From assembly GCA_949825045.1 (NCBI GenBank), contig OX463835.1:23143201-23207200 (forward strand): 64,000 bases of DNA. The letters are read 5' to 3'. Shown piece after piece: positions 1 to 11,623 of this stretch. The translations under genes were made by a program, and so were the position numbers. Position 1 is the first letter of the stretch; each line of letters begins with the position of its first letter. The stretch comes from Argyresthia goedartella (Eukaryota; Arthropoda; Insecta; Lepidoptera; Argyresthiidae). The notes under the pieces are model-generated. The model ran no database searches. It saw only the letters and a list, made by a program, of their open reading frames with translations, and had not been told where the DNA came from.

Positions 1-1716
1 GATTTGAGTGATCACCTACGGTTGATCATAGTGAATATGCGTACACACAATTTGTAGAACGGCGGATCTGCATGGCATGGTTGAAAATAGACTCTGTGTA
101 GTTAGTGATAAGAAGCTTCGCTTGGGCAGAGCGTGTTCGCAAAGGACGCATATAAATACCGGAGCATGTGAGGGGAGGGGATTCAGTCTCAGCGTCTAGC
201 TACTGTGACAGTCGTCTTTCACGAGTTCTAAACAGTTTTGTCTGCCGTGTTACGCGTCAGAACTATACGAATTTGTGATTGCGGAGTTTCAGTGGGTTTT
301 CGTGAGTGTCTGAAGCGCCGAGATATACCTCGGTTCCTACCTTTATATCAACCTACCCCAAATTCCAAAACTATCCTTGGGTCGTTAGGAAAGAACTTTT
401 AAGTCAATTTATCTGAGTCTGAGTCTGGGCTTGGAGCGACCCTAAATTCCTTTTTCCTTCACCATAGGGTTCCTGGATTGGCTCTTAGGATATTCGCGGG
501 CTAATCCTCTCCTCATTCCTTCGAGTAGCGAGTTTTGTAATTCCCACACACACAGTCGTTAAACATTCTAGCACATTCAAATCAAACTCAACCATTTTCG
601 AGTGGTGTCGATAATGGACGTGGTATAACACTAGGGTTTTAGACTAGGCTAGACAGGAGTTTAGTTGCGGCTAAACCTAGGTTGGCAGGGCATAGGGAGA
701 CTGTTTGATCGATGAGGTTCCGCGGGTGGAAATAACAAATTCAGAACAAGGTTAAACCGGTGTCAACACAGATAACATATCCTGTTGATATTTTGACATT
801 TGAGTGTTGTCGGGGACGCGCGAAGAGATCAATTTACAGTCTAAAGTTCATTGTTAGGTCCGGGTAGGTGTTTTGCATTGCCTTGAGTCAGGTTGGATTC
901 AAGTTGCATTTTTAAATTAAATGTAAAGCTCGCTGGAGGTCTAATGTGTAAGTTGAGTCGGTATATATGATTTGGCTCAGCCCAGGACGTGCTGCGGCTA
1001 GTGGAATTCATAGTTCGGTATTTATCGAACTATGCACTTCGCTATGGTGTGGATTAGATCTCCTAAAACAATAATGCTTGCGTTTCGATAACATCCAGCT
1101 CAAATTGCGCAGAGTTGAAGGTTTCAAAACGTTACGGACCTTTTGAGGTAACCGCTAGTTCAGAACCCATTTCGGAACTCAAATCGCAATTGTGTAAACC
1201 GGTCTTTTCGGATCGTTATTGCCGTGAACCAAATATATAATTGGAACCACCACAAGCCGCTACTAGCGAGCACATGAAATATCATTGAGTACTCACGTCG
1301 TAAAACTACGACGGATATCTATACGATATCACAAACAAATATTATAAACTGTGGTCGATCACTAAAACTAAAACAAAAGATGTTCCAATGCGCTTATATA
1401 TACAAAAACCAGATGGTGCCATCACATAAAGTATAACAACGATCGTTTTGGCGCAATACACCGCTGACTGATGCGAATTACCGGCTCGCGGACATATATG
1501 CTTTCTCTGTCTAACTAGAAACTGTAACTTCCTGAACCAAACTTCGTTCGACTATTGTACGCCTAACGGATTTCTCGACGAACGAGAAATTCAGACTTAT
1601 CATTCTTACTTACAAAACTTACAGCCGAATCGGGTCCTCTCATTTCTGGATAGATAGAATAGACGATCATAGCTACTGATAGCGGCGGCTCAGACCTTAG
1701 CCTGTTTGCCGGTACA
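1..1716 (+). repeat. 3' part of a long LTR of the element A family
   Basis: The sequence from base 1 matches, nearly base for base, the LTR copies at 32582-34325 and 44330-46077. It ends in a GTACA-type terminus followed by unrelated DNA instead of the element's primer site, so it is either a solo LTR or the 3' LTR of a copy lying to the left of the window. The first roughly 490 bases of the LTR are outside the window. It carries a TATA box (tataaata, 151-158), but about 25 bases just upstream of it are missing compared with the other copies. It also has a 9-bp stem palindrome at 1009-1034. Its closest match is the copy at 32090 rather than the LTRs of element A. Confidence 0.9.
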
Positions 1717-1870
1717 TCTTGGGTACTAGACAACGATACACATACTTATATAGATAAATATTATACTTAGATAGATAAACAACCATGACTAGGGTACAAA
1801 CATCCGTTCTCATCAAACAAACATTTGCCCCCACCGGGACTCGAACCAAATCAAAGGCATCTATCAGTAA
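1717..1870 (-). repeat. tRNA-derived SINE remnant
   Basis: Read on the reverse strand, bases 1847-1836 give ggttcgagtccc, a good Pol III B box. This is followed by a tail of tttatctat-type AT-rich repeats typical of lepidopteran SINEs. The 5' A-box part is not recognisable, so the copy is truncated. It abuts the end of the LTR fragment at 1716. Family assignment is from memory of the general pattern and is not verified. Confidence 0.5.
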
Positions 1871-2435
1871 GTAAAACCTATGTTTAGTCTAGATTATTCC
1901 ACTAGATTCTAGACTTTAGAGTAATTATGCGCTCTAAAGATAAAATGCGAATAACACTTATTTCGGTTCATCCGACGTTCTATACAAGATATCTATGGAG
2001 TTATTTAATTTATAGAAACTGCTAGGGCCGTGCGATAGGTTGATTAGTATTAAGAAGTAAAAAAAGTAGCTTTGAAGAAATCGTGTTCACTGTGAAAGTT
2101 GTTCATAACGATGTTCATAACAACACCCCTTCAGGTGATGGGGACCAAAGAAAAATGGGGATATTTTTGAATACATTTTATCCACTGTAAAGTTATCTAC
2201 AGATTTGATTTTTAAGTTAACGTTAATTGAGTATTTGATTAAGATTCTCACTGGAGGAACACGCGAAAAATTTCCCTGAGTTCGCTGCTGCTGTTTAGTT
2301 ATGTATTTTTGATTAGGTAATGAATATCTAAATGCAATTAAACTCTCAGTACCACCCAATTTTCGATTGTCGTTCTATAGGTAATATTTTTTTATCTATG
2401 AATCTCCGCCAATAAAATATGGGAAATATTAAACT
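1871..2435. other. AT-rich sequence with nothing recognised
   Basis: There is no coding frame with a recognisable motif. The longest reverse frame (2359-2087, 90 codons) has no family features and looks like chance. Confidence 0.5.
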
Positions 2436-2674
2436 GCACATCAAAAATACTGATTTGCACAGCCAATATCAGGGCAAAATGCTGAAAGCTTAGGTGAAGG
2501 GTAAAGGGGGAGAGCGACGCGAAGCGAAGATCCCTTTATCCTTCGTGTTAGGTTGAACATGTAAGAACACAAAAAAATACCTTAAACAAACTTAAGTACA
2601 ATTAAAATATATTAAACATAAAAAGTGTTTTTGTTGATCCTTTTTTGCTGTGCAAATCAGTATTTTTGATGTGC
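2436..2674. mobile_element. MITE with 28-bp perfect terminal inverted repeats
   Basis: Bases 2436-2463 and 2647-2674 are exact reverse complements over 28 bases (gcacatcaaaaatactgatt at the start). The 239-bp unit has no coding capacity. Flanking TTAA tetramers at 2429-2432 and 2677-2680 could be a piggyBac-like target duplication, but they lie 3 and 2 bases from the repeats, so this is uncertain. Part of the interior recurs at 12355-12485. Confidence 0.7.
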
Positions 2675-2789
2675 GATTAAATACAGGCAGATTTATATAT
2701 TAAAACAAGAATATCTCAAAAAGTTATAAACGGTGCGGGGGGAGGGCAGTGTCACTAGAATCACTGATCGTGCGGATTTCTCAGTCACG

Positions 2790-3870
2790 ATGCCGCAGTG
2801 GTCGGGTGAGCATCGCTTGTTCGCTATCGAAGCATTTTTTAAGAGTCACGATTCTTACGTACTCGCTCGCCCACAGTTTTGTTAACACTTCAATATTCGA
2901 CGGATAAGTGATGGGCCGAGTGTGAATTTAATTCGATCGTGGGTGGAGAGGTTCCGCGCAACTGCTTCGGCTATGAACACACCACGGCCAGGGCCTAGCC
3001 GATCGTCAAGGACCCCCGAAAACATTGAACTGGTGGAACGGAGTTTACGTGAAAATGCACGACTTTCGATACGGAAAAGGGCAGCATCACTGGGACATCC
3101 AAGAGCGATTGTTCATGAAATTTTTAAAAAGGATATGAAGTTCCATCCTTTTAAAATTCAAATCATTCAAGAATTGAAAGAAAATGACTTTAGGTCACGC
3201 ATTTTTTTTTTTTTGTGAAACCATGTTGGAGCGTTATCGCACTACGAATTCCATTTTTTGGAGCGACGAGGCTCATTTCCATTTAACGGACACGTTAACA
3301 AGCAAAACTGCCGTTACTGGGCTCCAAGAAGTTGCAATCCTCGACTGAAGCACCAAAAACCATTACATTGCCCAAGGGTAACTGTTTGGTGCGCGTTATC
3401 CACGAGTGGGATAATTGGACCATTTTTTTTTTAAATGCACGGGGCCAAGCGACTAATGTCAATGGTGAGAATTATCGACAAATGATTACAAATTTCTTTT
3501 TGCCGAACCTGCGAGCTGATCCATCATTCTCATCACACACCTGGTTCCAACAGGATGGTGCGACCGCACACACGGCCACAGCGTCGATGGATTTGCTGCG
3601 AGAAAATTTCCCTCAAAAACTGATAAGTCGCTTTGGGGACATCCCGTGGCCACCGAGGTCACCCGACCTAACCCCCATGGACTGATTTTTGTGGGGCTAC
3701 CTCAAAGTGAGAGTTTACACCAACAATCCGCGAACTGTTGTGAACTTAAAAGAAAACATACGGTGAGAAATCAGCTCAATTGAACCGAGCTCACTGCAGC
3801 GTGTGGCGCGGAATACGAGGCTCCGTTTTGAGCAGTGTGTGCAACAGGATGGGAGACATTTGGATGACAT
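2790..3870 (+). pseudogene. mariner-like (IS630-Tc1-mariner) transposase, broken
   Basis: This is a relic of a cut-and-paste DNA transposase. A start at 2790 (MPQWSGEHRLFAIEAFF) opens an N-terminal helix-turn-helix region, seen to 3218 (IRSWVERFRATAS, RTPENIELVERSLRENARLS). The first catalytic Asp lies in FWSDEAHFHL near 3255. The second is in WFQQDGATAH near 3545, and the third in WPPRSPDLTPMD near 3670, 36 residues after the second. At least one stop (in the early QFC* stretch), several frame changes at T-runs (near 3200, 3300, 3430) and a stop where the DFFLWGYLK motif should read on make it non-functional. Terminal inverted repeats were not found. It sits between a MITE and LINE Y. The superfamily is clear; the subgroup is not. 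Confidence 0.85.
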
Positions 3871-4124
3871 AATCTTTATTTCCTCACTTATTCCCCCAAA
3901 ACAAAGTTAATATAACAAATACTACTCGAAATGACAGTAACGTCATTATCTAACAAAAGTAGGGTTATAATAGTGTCACTGTCAGTGTAGACATTGAAAT
4001 AAGAAATAAGAAATAAGAAATTTATTTGCTATGTCAAGGGTATTGTACAGTTATTAGTTTGAGTACATTAATTGAACTCCTTATACAGCTAGTCAATAGC
4101 ATGCAAATATTTAGTTGACTGGTA

Positions 4125-5928
4125 TTAATCATTTTTAAAATTTAAAAACTCCTGCAGTGAATAAAAACAATTGTCCAAGAGCCATTTTCCTAGTTTAGGT
4201 GAAAATAAGTTAACAGGAAGGTTTTTAATATCTTGAGGTATCCCATTGTACACCGTTAAACACATTGCGTTACAATTATTTTTGTACAGTGCTGTTCTGG
4301 GACAGTGTTTTAAGACAAGCCTATCAGGATTTCTGGTATTTCTGGGATATAGATCACTTGCTTTGGCAAATAGATTAGTGTTAAGTTTAACAAATTTAGC
4401 CACTTCCATGATATATAGACAGGGAAATGGTAGTATTTTCAACTCACGAAACAATGGCTTGCATGATACGTGCTGCGGTACTCCAACTATTGACCGGATG
4501 AATTTTTTTTGAGCGATAAAAACAGCTTGCTTGTCGGTTCCGTTCCCCCAGATGATCAAGGCATATCTGAGTATTGATTATATATATCCGTAGTAGGCCG
4601 ATATCGCTGTTTGTCTTGATGCAATTTTACTTAGCCTTCTCAAGACAAATACAAATCTATTTAATTTGCTGCACACTTTCTTGGTATGTTCCTTCCAATT
4701 TAGATTCTTATCAAATATTATATTATTATATATTATATATTATATTATACCTAAGAATGTTGCATGGTCTACATTTTCTAATTGTTGTCCTTGGTGATTA
4801 ATACCCATTTGTTTCTTATTTATATAATTATTAAAATTAATTACATTAGTTTTTGTTAAATTTACTTTTAAATTGGAATTGATTAAATAGTTCACTACGG
4901 TTGTTACCGTTTCAATAATGTCCGAGATATGATTACTTAAATTGTTATTTTTTTGTGTCACTATTATTGAAATGTCATCAGCGAATAATATAGATTTATG
5001 TTTGATGTGGTCTGGGAGATCATTTATATATACAAGGAATAAGAGAGGACCAAGTACACTGCCTTGTGGCACTCCGTATTTATTAAACCTAGCTTGTGAT
5101 CTATATGTTTTAAGACATTATCTTCTAATCTTATGGTTTCTACATATTGAGATCGGTCCTCTAAGTACGTTTTTTTCCAGGCCAGTGTTGGGCCTCTTAT
5201 TCCGTATTGCTCAAGTTTTATCAGCAATACTTCATGGTCGACAAAGTCGAATACTTTTGACATATCAAAAAATTAGAGAGTCGTAAATTGTCTTTGGTCT
5301 ACCCGATAGCCTACACTGCTGACCAAGTTAAAGGCTGCTAATGTTGTAGACTTTTTTTTTGGAATCCATATTGTTCGGGTTTTAATATTTGATTTGCAGT
5401 GAAAAAGTTGTTTAATCTAATTTGCATGGCTTTCTCAAATATTTTTGAAAGTATTGAGATCAAAGTTATTGGTCTATAGTTACCAACATCATCTCTGCTG
5501 CCTTTTTTATGCAGTGGTTTAACTACAGATTGTTTCAGTTTCAGTGGAAAACATCCTGACTCTAGAGATAGATTGATTAGATGCATTAGCACAAAACAAA
5601 GTTCGTTAGCACATTTTTTTAATACGTTCGTAGTTGGGCCGTCGCATCCTGATGCATTAGTCTTATTAAGAGACATGATGATCCTAAAAGTTTCAACTGG
5701 ACCTACCGGTTCTAGGAAAATAGTTTTGTCCAGTGAGTGACTCGTCTTTTGGAATTTATCGTCAGAGTTCTTAACATTTGTTGTATTAATGAAGTAATCA
5801 TTAATTTTATTTGCAATATCTGTCGGGTTTGTGATACTGTTTCCCTCGTATAGTATCCTTTCAATGCCCTGTATTTGATTTGTGGGTCCCAATTCATTCT
5901 GGATGATTGTCCAAGAAGGTTTGCACAC
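4125..5928 (-). pseudogene. LINE Y reverse transcriptase
   Basis: Pieces in different frames add up to a LINE RT. From 5928 down is the fingers region (GCDGPTTNVLK, FPLKLKQSVVKPLHKKGSRD, NYRPITLISILSKIFEKAMQ). Next comes a piece at 5263-5024 (FDFVDHEVLLIKLEQYGIRG), then 5072-4740 with the MPQGSVLGPLLFLVYINDLP motif and the catalytic FADD box, then the C-terminal thumb/tail at 4559-4125. At least three frameshifts or stops separate the pieces. Both Asp of FADD are kept, so inactivation is by frame loss rather than active-site loss. Confidence 0.85.
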
Positions 5929-6083
5929 ATTTTTGCTGTTCTTAAAAAAATTGTTGTTATTATGTCTTTATGGCTGAATGTGTACATTTTTTCAGAACCT
6001 GAGCATATCTTTTATATACCTGTTTTGTGGTTTGTGTTTTGTATTTGTAGAAGTTAAACCTTAGTATTCTTTTTACTTTACAG

Positions 6084-6989
6084 CTAATTTTTAGGCCTTT
6101 TAACATCCATTTTTGTTTTTTTTGTTATAGTTATCTTTACCCGTATCAAAGGAAAGCATAAATTGTAGAACAAACACAGCAGATCATGAAATTTATTGAA
6201 AGCTTGGTTCAAGTCAGTGTATACGTCAGAAAATGACAGACATCCGAGACACTCTTTAAAGTTTAAATTATCCTCACAAAAATCTCTTCGATAGAAGAAC
6301 ACTGTTTTTGGTATGCTAACCTTCGTTTTTACAGGTATGTTTAGCATCTGGGCAGTTTCATGATCAGATAGGCCAAGCGGGATTATGGATCCTTTTCCCT
6401 CTTTTACAGTGCTTATTATATGATCAAGACAGGCGTTGCACCTCGTAGGCTTGTCAATGTGATTAGTCAGATTATAATTTTTAATAGTGTCAAGTAGTCT
6501 ATTCGAGTATATGTTTTCTCTAATAGTATTAATATTAAGGTCACCTGCAATAATTATTATTTTCTTAGGGATTTTTTTTGATACAATATATAACATTTGT
6601 TCGAGTTTATCTAAAAAGACATTAGCATTCGTTGGTTTGTTTCGTTCATCAGTTCTATACAGACATATGATTATAAAATTGTGATGCGGAATCTGAGTAG
6701 CAAAGCACTCAAATGCACTTTTTTGGCATAGACTTTTGAAGTTATGTATAGGTCTGTGCGGCAGTCCTTCTCTTAGGAAAATACAGACTCCGCCTCTTTT
6801 TTGTACTCTACAGTAAATCGCTGCTAATTCGTACCCATGGATAGAAGCGTTTTGTTCATCACCTGTTTTAAGAAATGTTTCTGAAAAACAAAGGACATCT
6901 GGATATACATTGTTATCATTTAGTTCTGCGATCGTTATCTCTATAAGTTCTTTTTTACTTGTCAAGCTAGCTTTATTTTGGTGTAGCAA
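6084..6989 (-). pseudogene. LINE Y apurinic-type endonuclease
   Basis: This is the endonuclease domain that would nick target DNA for target-primed reverse transcription. Visible motifs are CFSETFL (catalytic Glu), ICLYRTD, AGDLNINT (Asp/Asn pair) and LSDHETA (Asp-His pair), in the usual order. The 301-codon frame is open, but upstream and downstream frames are shifted. The first residues of the domain (normally an Asn-containing N-terminus) fall before the 6989 start and were not confirmed. Confidence 0.8.
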
Positions 6990-7118
6990 TATGAAATTAG
7001 TTTGTTTAGGTTCAAAAAAAGTTATTGTTACGCACTTCTTGTGTGATACCTGTCGTTAGATTTGTATTACTATGTTGTGATAACACCGGAAAGAAATTAT
7101 ATATTTTGGTTTGAGTCT

Positions 7119-7706
7119 TTACTTTTTGGACGTCGTACTTTGTTTTTGAGGGTCTCTCCTTTGGGAGTAATAGGGAATTGTACCTGGTTTCGTATGTCTT
7201 ATTTTTGTGTTATTATTTGCTTTATTATTTGTTTGTGTATTCGTAACATATTTATTTTTTAACACAAAGTTTACATCTATTGACCTTTTGTTGTATCTAA
7301 GATATTTAGTATCATAATCATTTTGAGCAATCGCATCACTTATCATTTTGCTCATTGTGTCTAATCTTGTGAAATCCGTTTCCCTGTCGTGTTGTAATAT
7401 TTTTAAGAAAGTACAATTTTTATGATTTTTACTGGCTATTAACAATGTATCATTGAGCTTGTTTTCATTTAAGTAGTCTGATTTACTTATACTAAGCAGT
7501 ATCACGTAGGGTTTGTTTATTTTTTTAAGAATTGCTCCCAAGTCCATCAATAGTTTTGTCGGGTTGTTGTCGTGTTCGCCAAATGACATTATTACGTAGT
7601 CCTCTTCTGTTATCCTGAAAAGATCACATGCTTTCCCAATCTCTTCAGATTTTGCATTGGGTTTTATGAAAGAGGTAATATCTTTCGTCTTTTTTTGTTT
7701 TTTCAT
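7119..7706 (-). pseudogene. LINE Y ORF1-like protein with possible SGNH/esterase core
   Basis: A 195-codon frame lies just upstream of the endonuclease. It contains the stretch YVIMSFGEHDNN followed by a long helical region and a lysine/asparagine-rich, basic C-terminus. Some CR1-related ORF1 proteins carry an SGNH-hydrolase (esterase) domain whose block III reads roughly GxND. The FGEHDNN stretch resembles that block only loosely. I infer an ORF1 role from position. The catalytic Ser and C-terminal Asp-His were not identified. Confidence 0.45.
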
Positions 7707-7710
7707 CTAA

Positions 7711-9394
7711 TACTTGAGCTCTGATGATAGTCTTGTGCATTGTCTTCCTCCAAAAATTTAAATTGAACTTTTACCTTTTCCAGAAATCTTGGCATGGTGT
7801 GTTTCAATTGCTATTTTTATTGTCTACCGTCGCGTTCAAAGCGTTCCGATTGGACACCTATTTAGGTTGGTCGCCATTTCACACTCGGAACTAGCATGAT
7901 AGTTGTGACGTCACGTGAGCGATGATGTCTTCGTTGACGTAAATCGGAACGCGACATTAGTAAGTAGACATACATGGCGTGACGTTATGTTTTTTTTTCA
8001 CATCTTTAAAGTGACTAAATTATCGATCAAAAAGTTAGGGTTATTTAAGGTGCATTTCAAACGATGTGAAATCATCGTTATATTTTTTTTTGGATATATT
8101 TATGACACGATGTAATTTTAATTAATTCTGTACCCGATATTTATACAAATGTTGTCATCCCTGACATATTAATTTTACACGTTTACAGTGTAAACGAATA
8201 CAAGACATTGAGTATCTCTCTCACTCTTCAGTCACCCAATAGGCACTATCTTATTCTCGCACGCGCACGCACACACAGCACTCACTCACTCACGCATTAC
8301 GTGCCGCTGCATCGACACGGCGCGCGACGGCTGCGGCTAGGACACCCGACACGAGTCACGCACACACACTCATACACACTCCACCAGTCGTGACTCAGTC
8401 TTGGCCGTCTTCGCACTTCGCGTCTTGGTCAGTGACCTCACTCTGCGCGCCCGCATTCGACGTATACCTACCTAGAAGTCCTAGAACGCAAGTGCTAGGC
8501 TTGCCTTGCAGTATCATGTCATCCATCAGCAACGAGAACCAAAAGTGGGTGTCTTGTCTATCACTCAAAACCAAGACTTCACCTACCAACTACACGAAAA
8601 TTTGCACTGCAGCTCGTGATTTGGCATTTTGGCGATATCTGCGCAACCTGCTTAGAACTCCGCGATGAGATTCGAGTCGACTGAACTAACCCCCAGTTTC
8701 TGAAGACTGGTCAAATGTAACAGGCGTCTAAGAAGCGGCACGTATTGGCAGAAATGAGTGTAACAAGAGATTAACAAGTTGTCACAGCTGATTTTCTTTT
8801 CGGAAACCGGACGTCAAAGATTGAAATCACGGCCAGCCAGCCGACCAGCCGCGCTTGTGAGAGTATAAACTCACACCACAAAATAGCGATGTTTATTATT
8901 GGACTAGTACAGGTGCGAGCTAGATTGCACTTTATTGCCGCGCAGCGAGTCTAGCTATTTATTTAGTGTCTAAGGAGTTGTGTCTGGGAGTGTGCGTGTC
9001 GGAAGTAGTCGGAACCACAGGGGCTATGAACATTTTGATATTGATCATTGCTAATCATCCTAAAAAGGAATGTTTTTTTAAAAATAACAAGAAATCAGTA
9101 AAAAAAACTAATTACCAAAACTTCATCATAATAATGGGTACTAAAATACCCTAACTTTGTGATCGATATTTTAAAGTCATCCTATATATCCTTACGGAAA
9201 GGCAAAAACCTCAAGGCCGAAGCTAAGTCTTTGTAATTCTTTAAGATTTGGTGAAGTCTAAAAGTTTTTGTAATCATTGAAAGATATAAGAGGTGTCCTG
9301 AATGACATAGGATGTTTATACGAGAAGTGAATTAGATACCATAATTAAGTAACTAGTTAACAAGTAATTAATTTTATAAGTAATAAGTGAATTA
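7711..9394. other. unassigned region, partly CA-rich
   Basis: No gene was recognised. A GC-richer island at about 8200-8700 has (CA)n/CACGCA runs and a 92-codon forward frame (8390-8668) with no known motif. It is bounded by AT-rich DNA, and a 17-bp palindrome (cgtttaca-g-tgtaaacg) lies at 8180-8196. It could be a 5' exon or promoter of a lost gene, or an unrecognised LTR. Confidence 0.4.
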
Positions 9395-9787
9395 GATAAC
9401 ATTGAAAGATAGATTGAAGAATCAAATTATAAGGGAACGCTGTGGATTGAAAGAAGATATAGTGACAAGGATAGAGAAAGGTCAGCTTAGATGGTTTGGT
9501 CACGTTGAAAGGATGAATGATAGGAGATTGATGAAACAGATTTATACAGCGGGTGTGAAAGGAGCCGTCGGGCGAGGACGCCCAAGAAGGTCCTATAAAG
9601 ACCAAATCGGCGATTTGTTAGTAAAGGGGCAAATACGCGAAGTACCCGTAACCGGCTTGCATGAAGGGACTTATGAATGCTGAGGAAGCGAGAGATGTAT
9701 GCCAGGATCGTAGCAGGTGGAGGTCTTTGGTCTCTGCCTACCCCTCTTCCGGGAAATAGGCGTGAGCGCATATGTATGTATGTATGA
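9395..9787 (+). mobile_element. 3' end of an RTE-like LINE
   Basis: A 93-codon frame (9402-9683) contains [15 protein letters not shown] and [13 protein letters not shown], the C-terminal tail typical of many insect LINE reverse transcriptases. It is followed closely by a (atgt)n microsatellite at 9769-9787, the kind of short-repeat tail used by RTE-clade elements. Everything 5' of the RT tail is missing. Related gaattag(a/t)tacc sequences on both sides may be a target duplication. Confidence 0.7.
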
Positions 9788-9834
9788 ATTAGTTACCATC
9801 ATCAAATCGTGGACGAAAAATAAAGCAGCAAGTG

Positions 9835-10637
9835 GTAAACGAAATACATAAAAATGCAAGAAAAAAAATTGTTCGTCGTTCGGTGCTTCTCAAAAGAATT
9901 GATGATTTATGGCAGGCAGATTTGATTGACGTTATTACATTGAAGACTTACAATCATGGTTATTACAATTATGGTTTATTCTTATCGTGACGGATTGCTG
10001 CTCAAAACACGCGTGGGTTCTAAACAAGAAATGTATAAAGGCTTCGCAAGTATCTTGGAGAATAGTGGAAGACGACCAAATAATTTACAGCCAGATATGG
10101 AACTGAATTCTATAACGATGAATTCAAAAAACTGATGAAAATCTATAACATAAGTAAACCATTATTCAACATATTCGGTTAAAAAAGCATCTATAGTCGA
10201 AAGGTTAATCAGAACATTAAAAACATATCTGTACAAGTATACAAGTCTCACAAATGGGTGGGTCAACCATTAGAAAATGTAGTTAATTCTTACAATCGTA
10301 CTAAGCATCGTGTGACGCAACAGGATCCCGTGAAAGTAACAAAGTTAAACGCACACAGAGAATTAGAAAATATTACAAAATTCCAGAGTAAACCTAATCA
10401 TCATGCAAAGAAAACAAAATTTTGTATCGGTGATCACGTGAGAATAAGCAAGTACAAAGGTGTTTTCAAAAAGGTTATACACCCAATTGGTCCACTGAAT
10501 TATTTGTAATCAAGAAGCTAAACAGCACTATTCATATAACTTATTTGGTTGAAGATATCCGTCAACAAGCGATTTCAGGATGTTTCTACGATCAAGAACT
10601 CCTGAAAGCTAAATATCGTGGTAAGTATATAAAATAA
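9835..10637 (+). pseudogene. Polinton integrase, broken
   Basis: This is a relic of the DDE integrase that would insert the element. The N-terminal zinc region ends in EIHKNARKK, followed by RIDDLWQADLID (first catalytic Asp, near 9905) and a decayed TDxGxEF region near 10095. Next is the NSYNRTKHR stretch near 10290 that normally follows the catalytic Glu, then the C-terminal SH3/chromo-like segment (IGDHVRISKYKGVF near 10425, then GYTPNWSTELFVIKKL in another frame, and a final FYDQELLKAKYRG). At least four frame changes and several stops are present. The best open piece is 10258-10509. Confidence 0.75.
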
Positions 10638-10742
10638 GGGGATAAGTTATTTGTAAAATGGTTAGGTGTATATAAAACTCAAAATAGTTGGATTGATAAA
10701 AAGACTGTAGTTTAAAACGTAGCCTAAAGTCTATAATCAGTT

Positions 10743-11200
10743 ATGCAAGGCGGAGGTCTAGTTAACCGTGTGATAAATAATTTACATCTACCTGGCTATA
10801 ATTATTATGACGCGTGTATGCATCACGACATAGCGTATACGAAATTCTCGGGTTTATAATCAAATTTATATATCAAAGCTATCGTATCTAAAATAAAAGG
10901 ACATCTTCAGAAACTGAAATCTAAAAATAGTAATAGTGCTATTAAATATGCTTATGCTGCGGCTAAAAAAATATCGATGTAGGTACCAAACACAATATAC
11001 CTTAGGATACCGCAAATTATTCCCCTCCCCAAAAGTGGAGGCATTTTTCCCTTAATACCAAACTTTGCCGGGTTGTCTGCCTTAGGAATTCTTGCTGGAG
11101 GGGCAGCTGAAATAGCAAAAAGTGTTAATTAATGATTATAAAGAAGCTCAAGAACGTTTGCGTGAATCTAAACGTCACAATCAAATGATGGGTTGGAGTG
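10743..11200 (+). pseudogene. Polinton phospholipase-A2-like and hydrophobic protein
   Basis: From an ATG at 10743 the frame reads LHLPGYNYYDACMHHDIAYT, which resembles the Ca-loop and HDxxY catalytic motif of viral phospholipase A2 domains. It has one internal TAA and a TAG at 10980-10982, but continues in the same frame into IIPLPKSGGIFPLIP and a glycine/alanine-rich hydrophobic stretch (GLSALGILAGGAAEIAKSV). A further shift leads into a charged coiled-coil-like piece (EAQERLRESKRHNQMM). In Polintons and adintoviruses such proteins are thought to be virion components that help membrane crossing. The role is inferred from family knowledge only. Confidence 0.6.
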
Positions 11201-11202
11201 TA

Positions 11203-11593
11203 GATAAGGGGGCGCCAAGAAAAAAAAATAACCAAAGTCTAACCAATGTGGATATCATCGCATATGCTAAAGAAATACAATATTTTCGCAGAGTGTACAT
11301 GAAAGATGCTTTGCCAACAAAACCAAAAAGTATAGAATGTGATATAATAAATTTAGACGATTCCTACAATGAAGGAACGCACTGGGTAGCCTACATAAAA
11401 CTTAATGAATATTAATGATACTAAAACTTAATGATAGTTTTGGAAACTTGAAGCCACCGACACAATTGTGAAATATCTCCATACTCCTAATTTTTATTTT
11501 TATTATACTAGATATCGGACTCACGATAGGAACTGTGGAAATTTATGTTTAAAGTATTTGCATGATTTTTGGAATAAACATATAAATGATTGA
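11203..11593 (+). pseudogene. Polinton adenain-like cysteine protease, one shift
   Basis: This corresponds to the maturation protease (peptidase family C5 type). LTNVDIIAYAKEI and FRRVYMKDALPT mark the N-terminal part, and GTHWVAYIK near 11382 carries the catalytic His. After a premature stop at 11413-11415 the DSFGNLKPP segment follows, and RNCGNLCLKYLHDFW near 11528 carries the catalytic Cys. So both main catalytic residues are still legible, although the frame is interrupted at least twice. Its place directly after the hydrophobic protein fits a Polinton layout. Confidence 0.75.
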
Positions 11594-11623
11594 TGTAAGC
11601 GTTTATAATTTACCATTGTTATA

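Larger units (their letters stand above)
3993..7710 (-). mobile_element. LINE Y, Jockey/CR1-type, degenerate
   Basis: This is a reverse-strand non-LTR retrotransposon. Its 3' end is marked by a short tandem tail of ttatttc-type units near 3993-4015. Going 5' from there are RT C-terminal, RT, endonuclease and an ORF1-like frame. All frames carry stops or shifts, so it is dead. The 5' limit is set only by the end of the recognisable ORF1 at about 7706. No target duplication was identified. Confidence 0.85.

Noticed and set aside
4246..4801. Forward frames of 75-88 codons
   Set aside because: They are opposite LINE Y RT and contain no motif.
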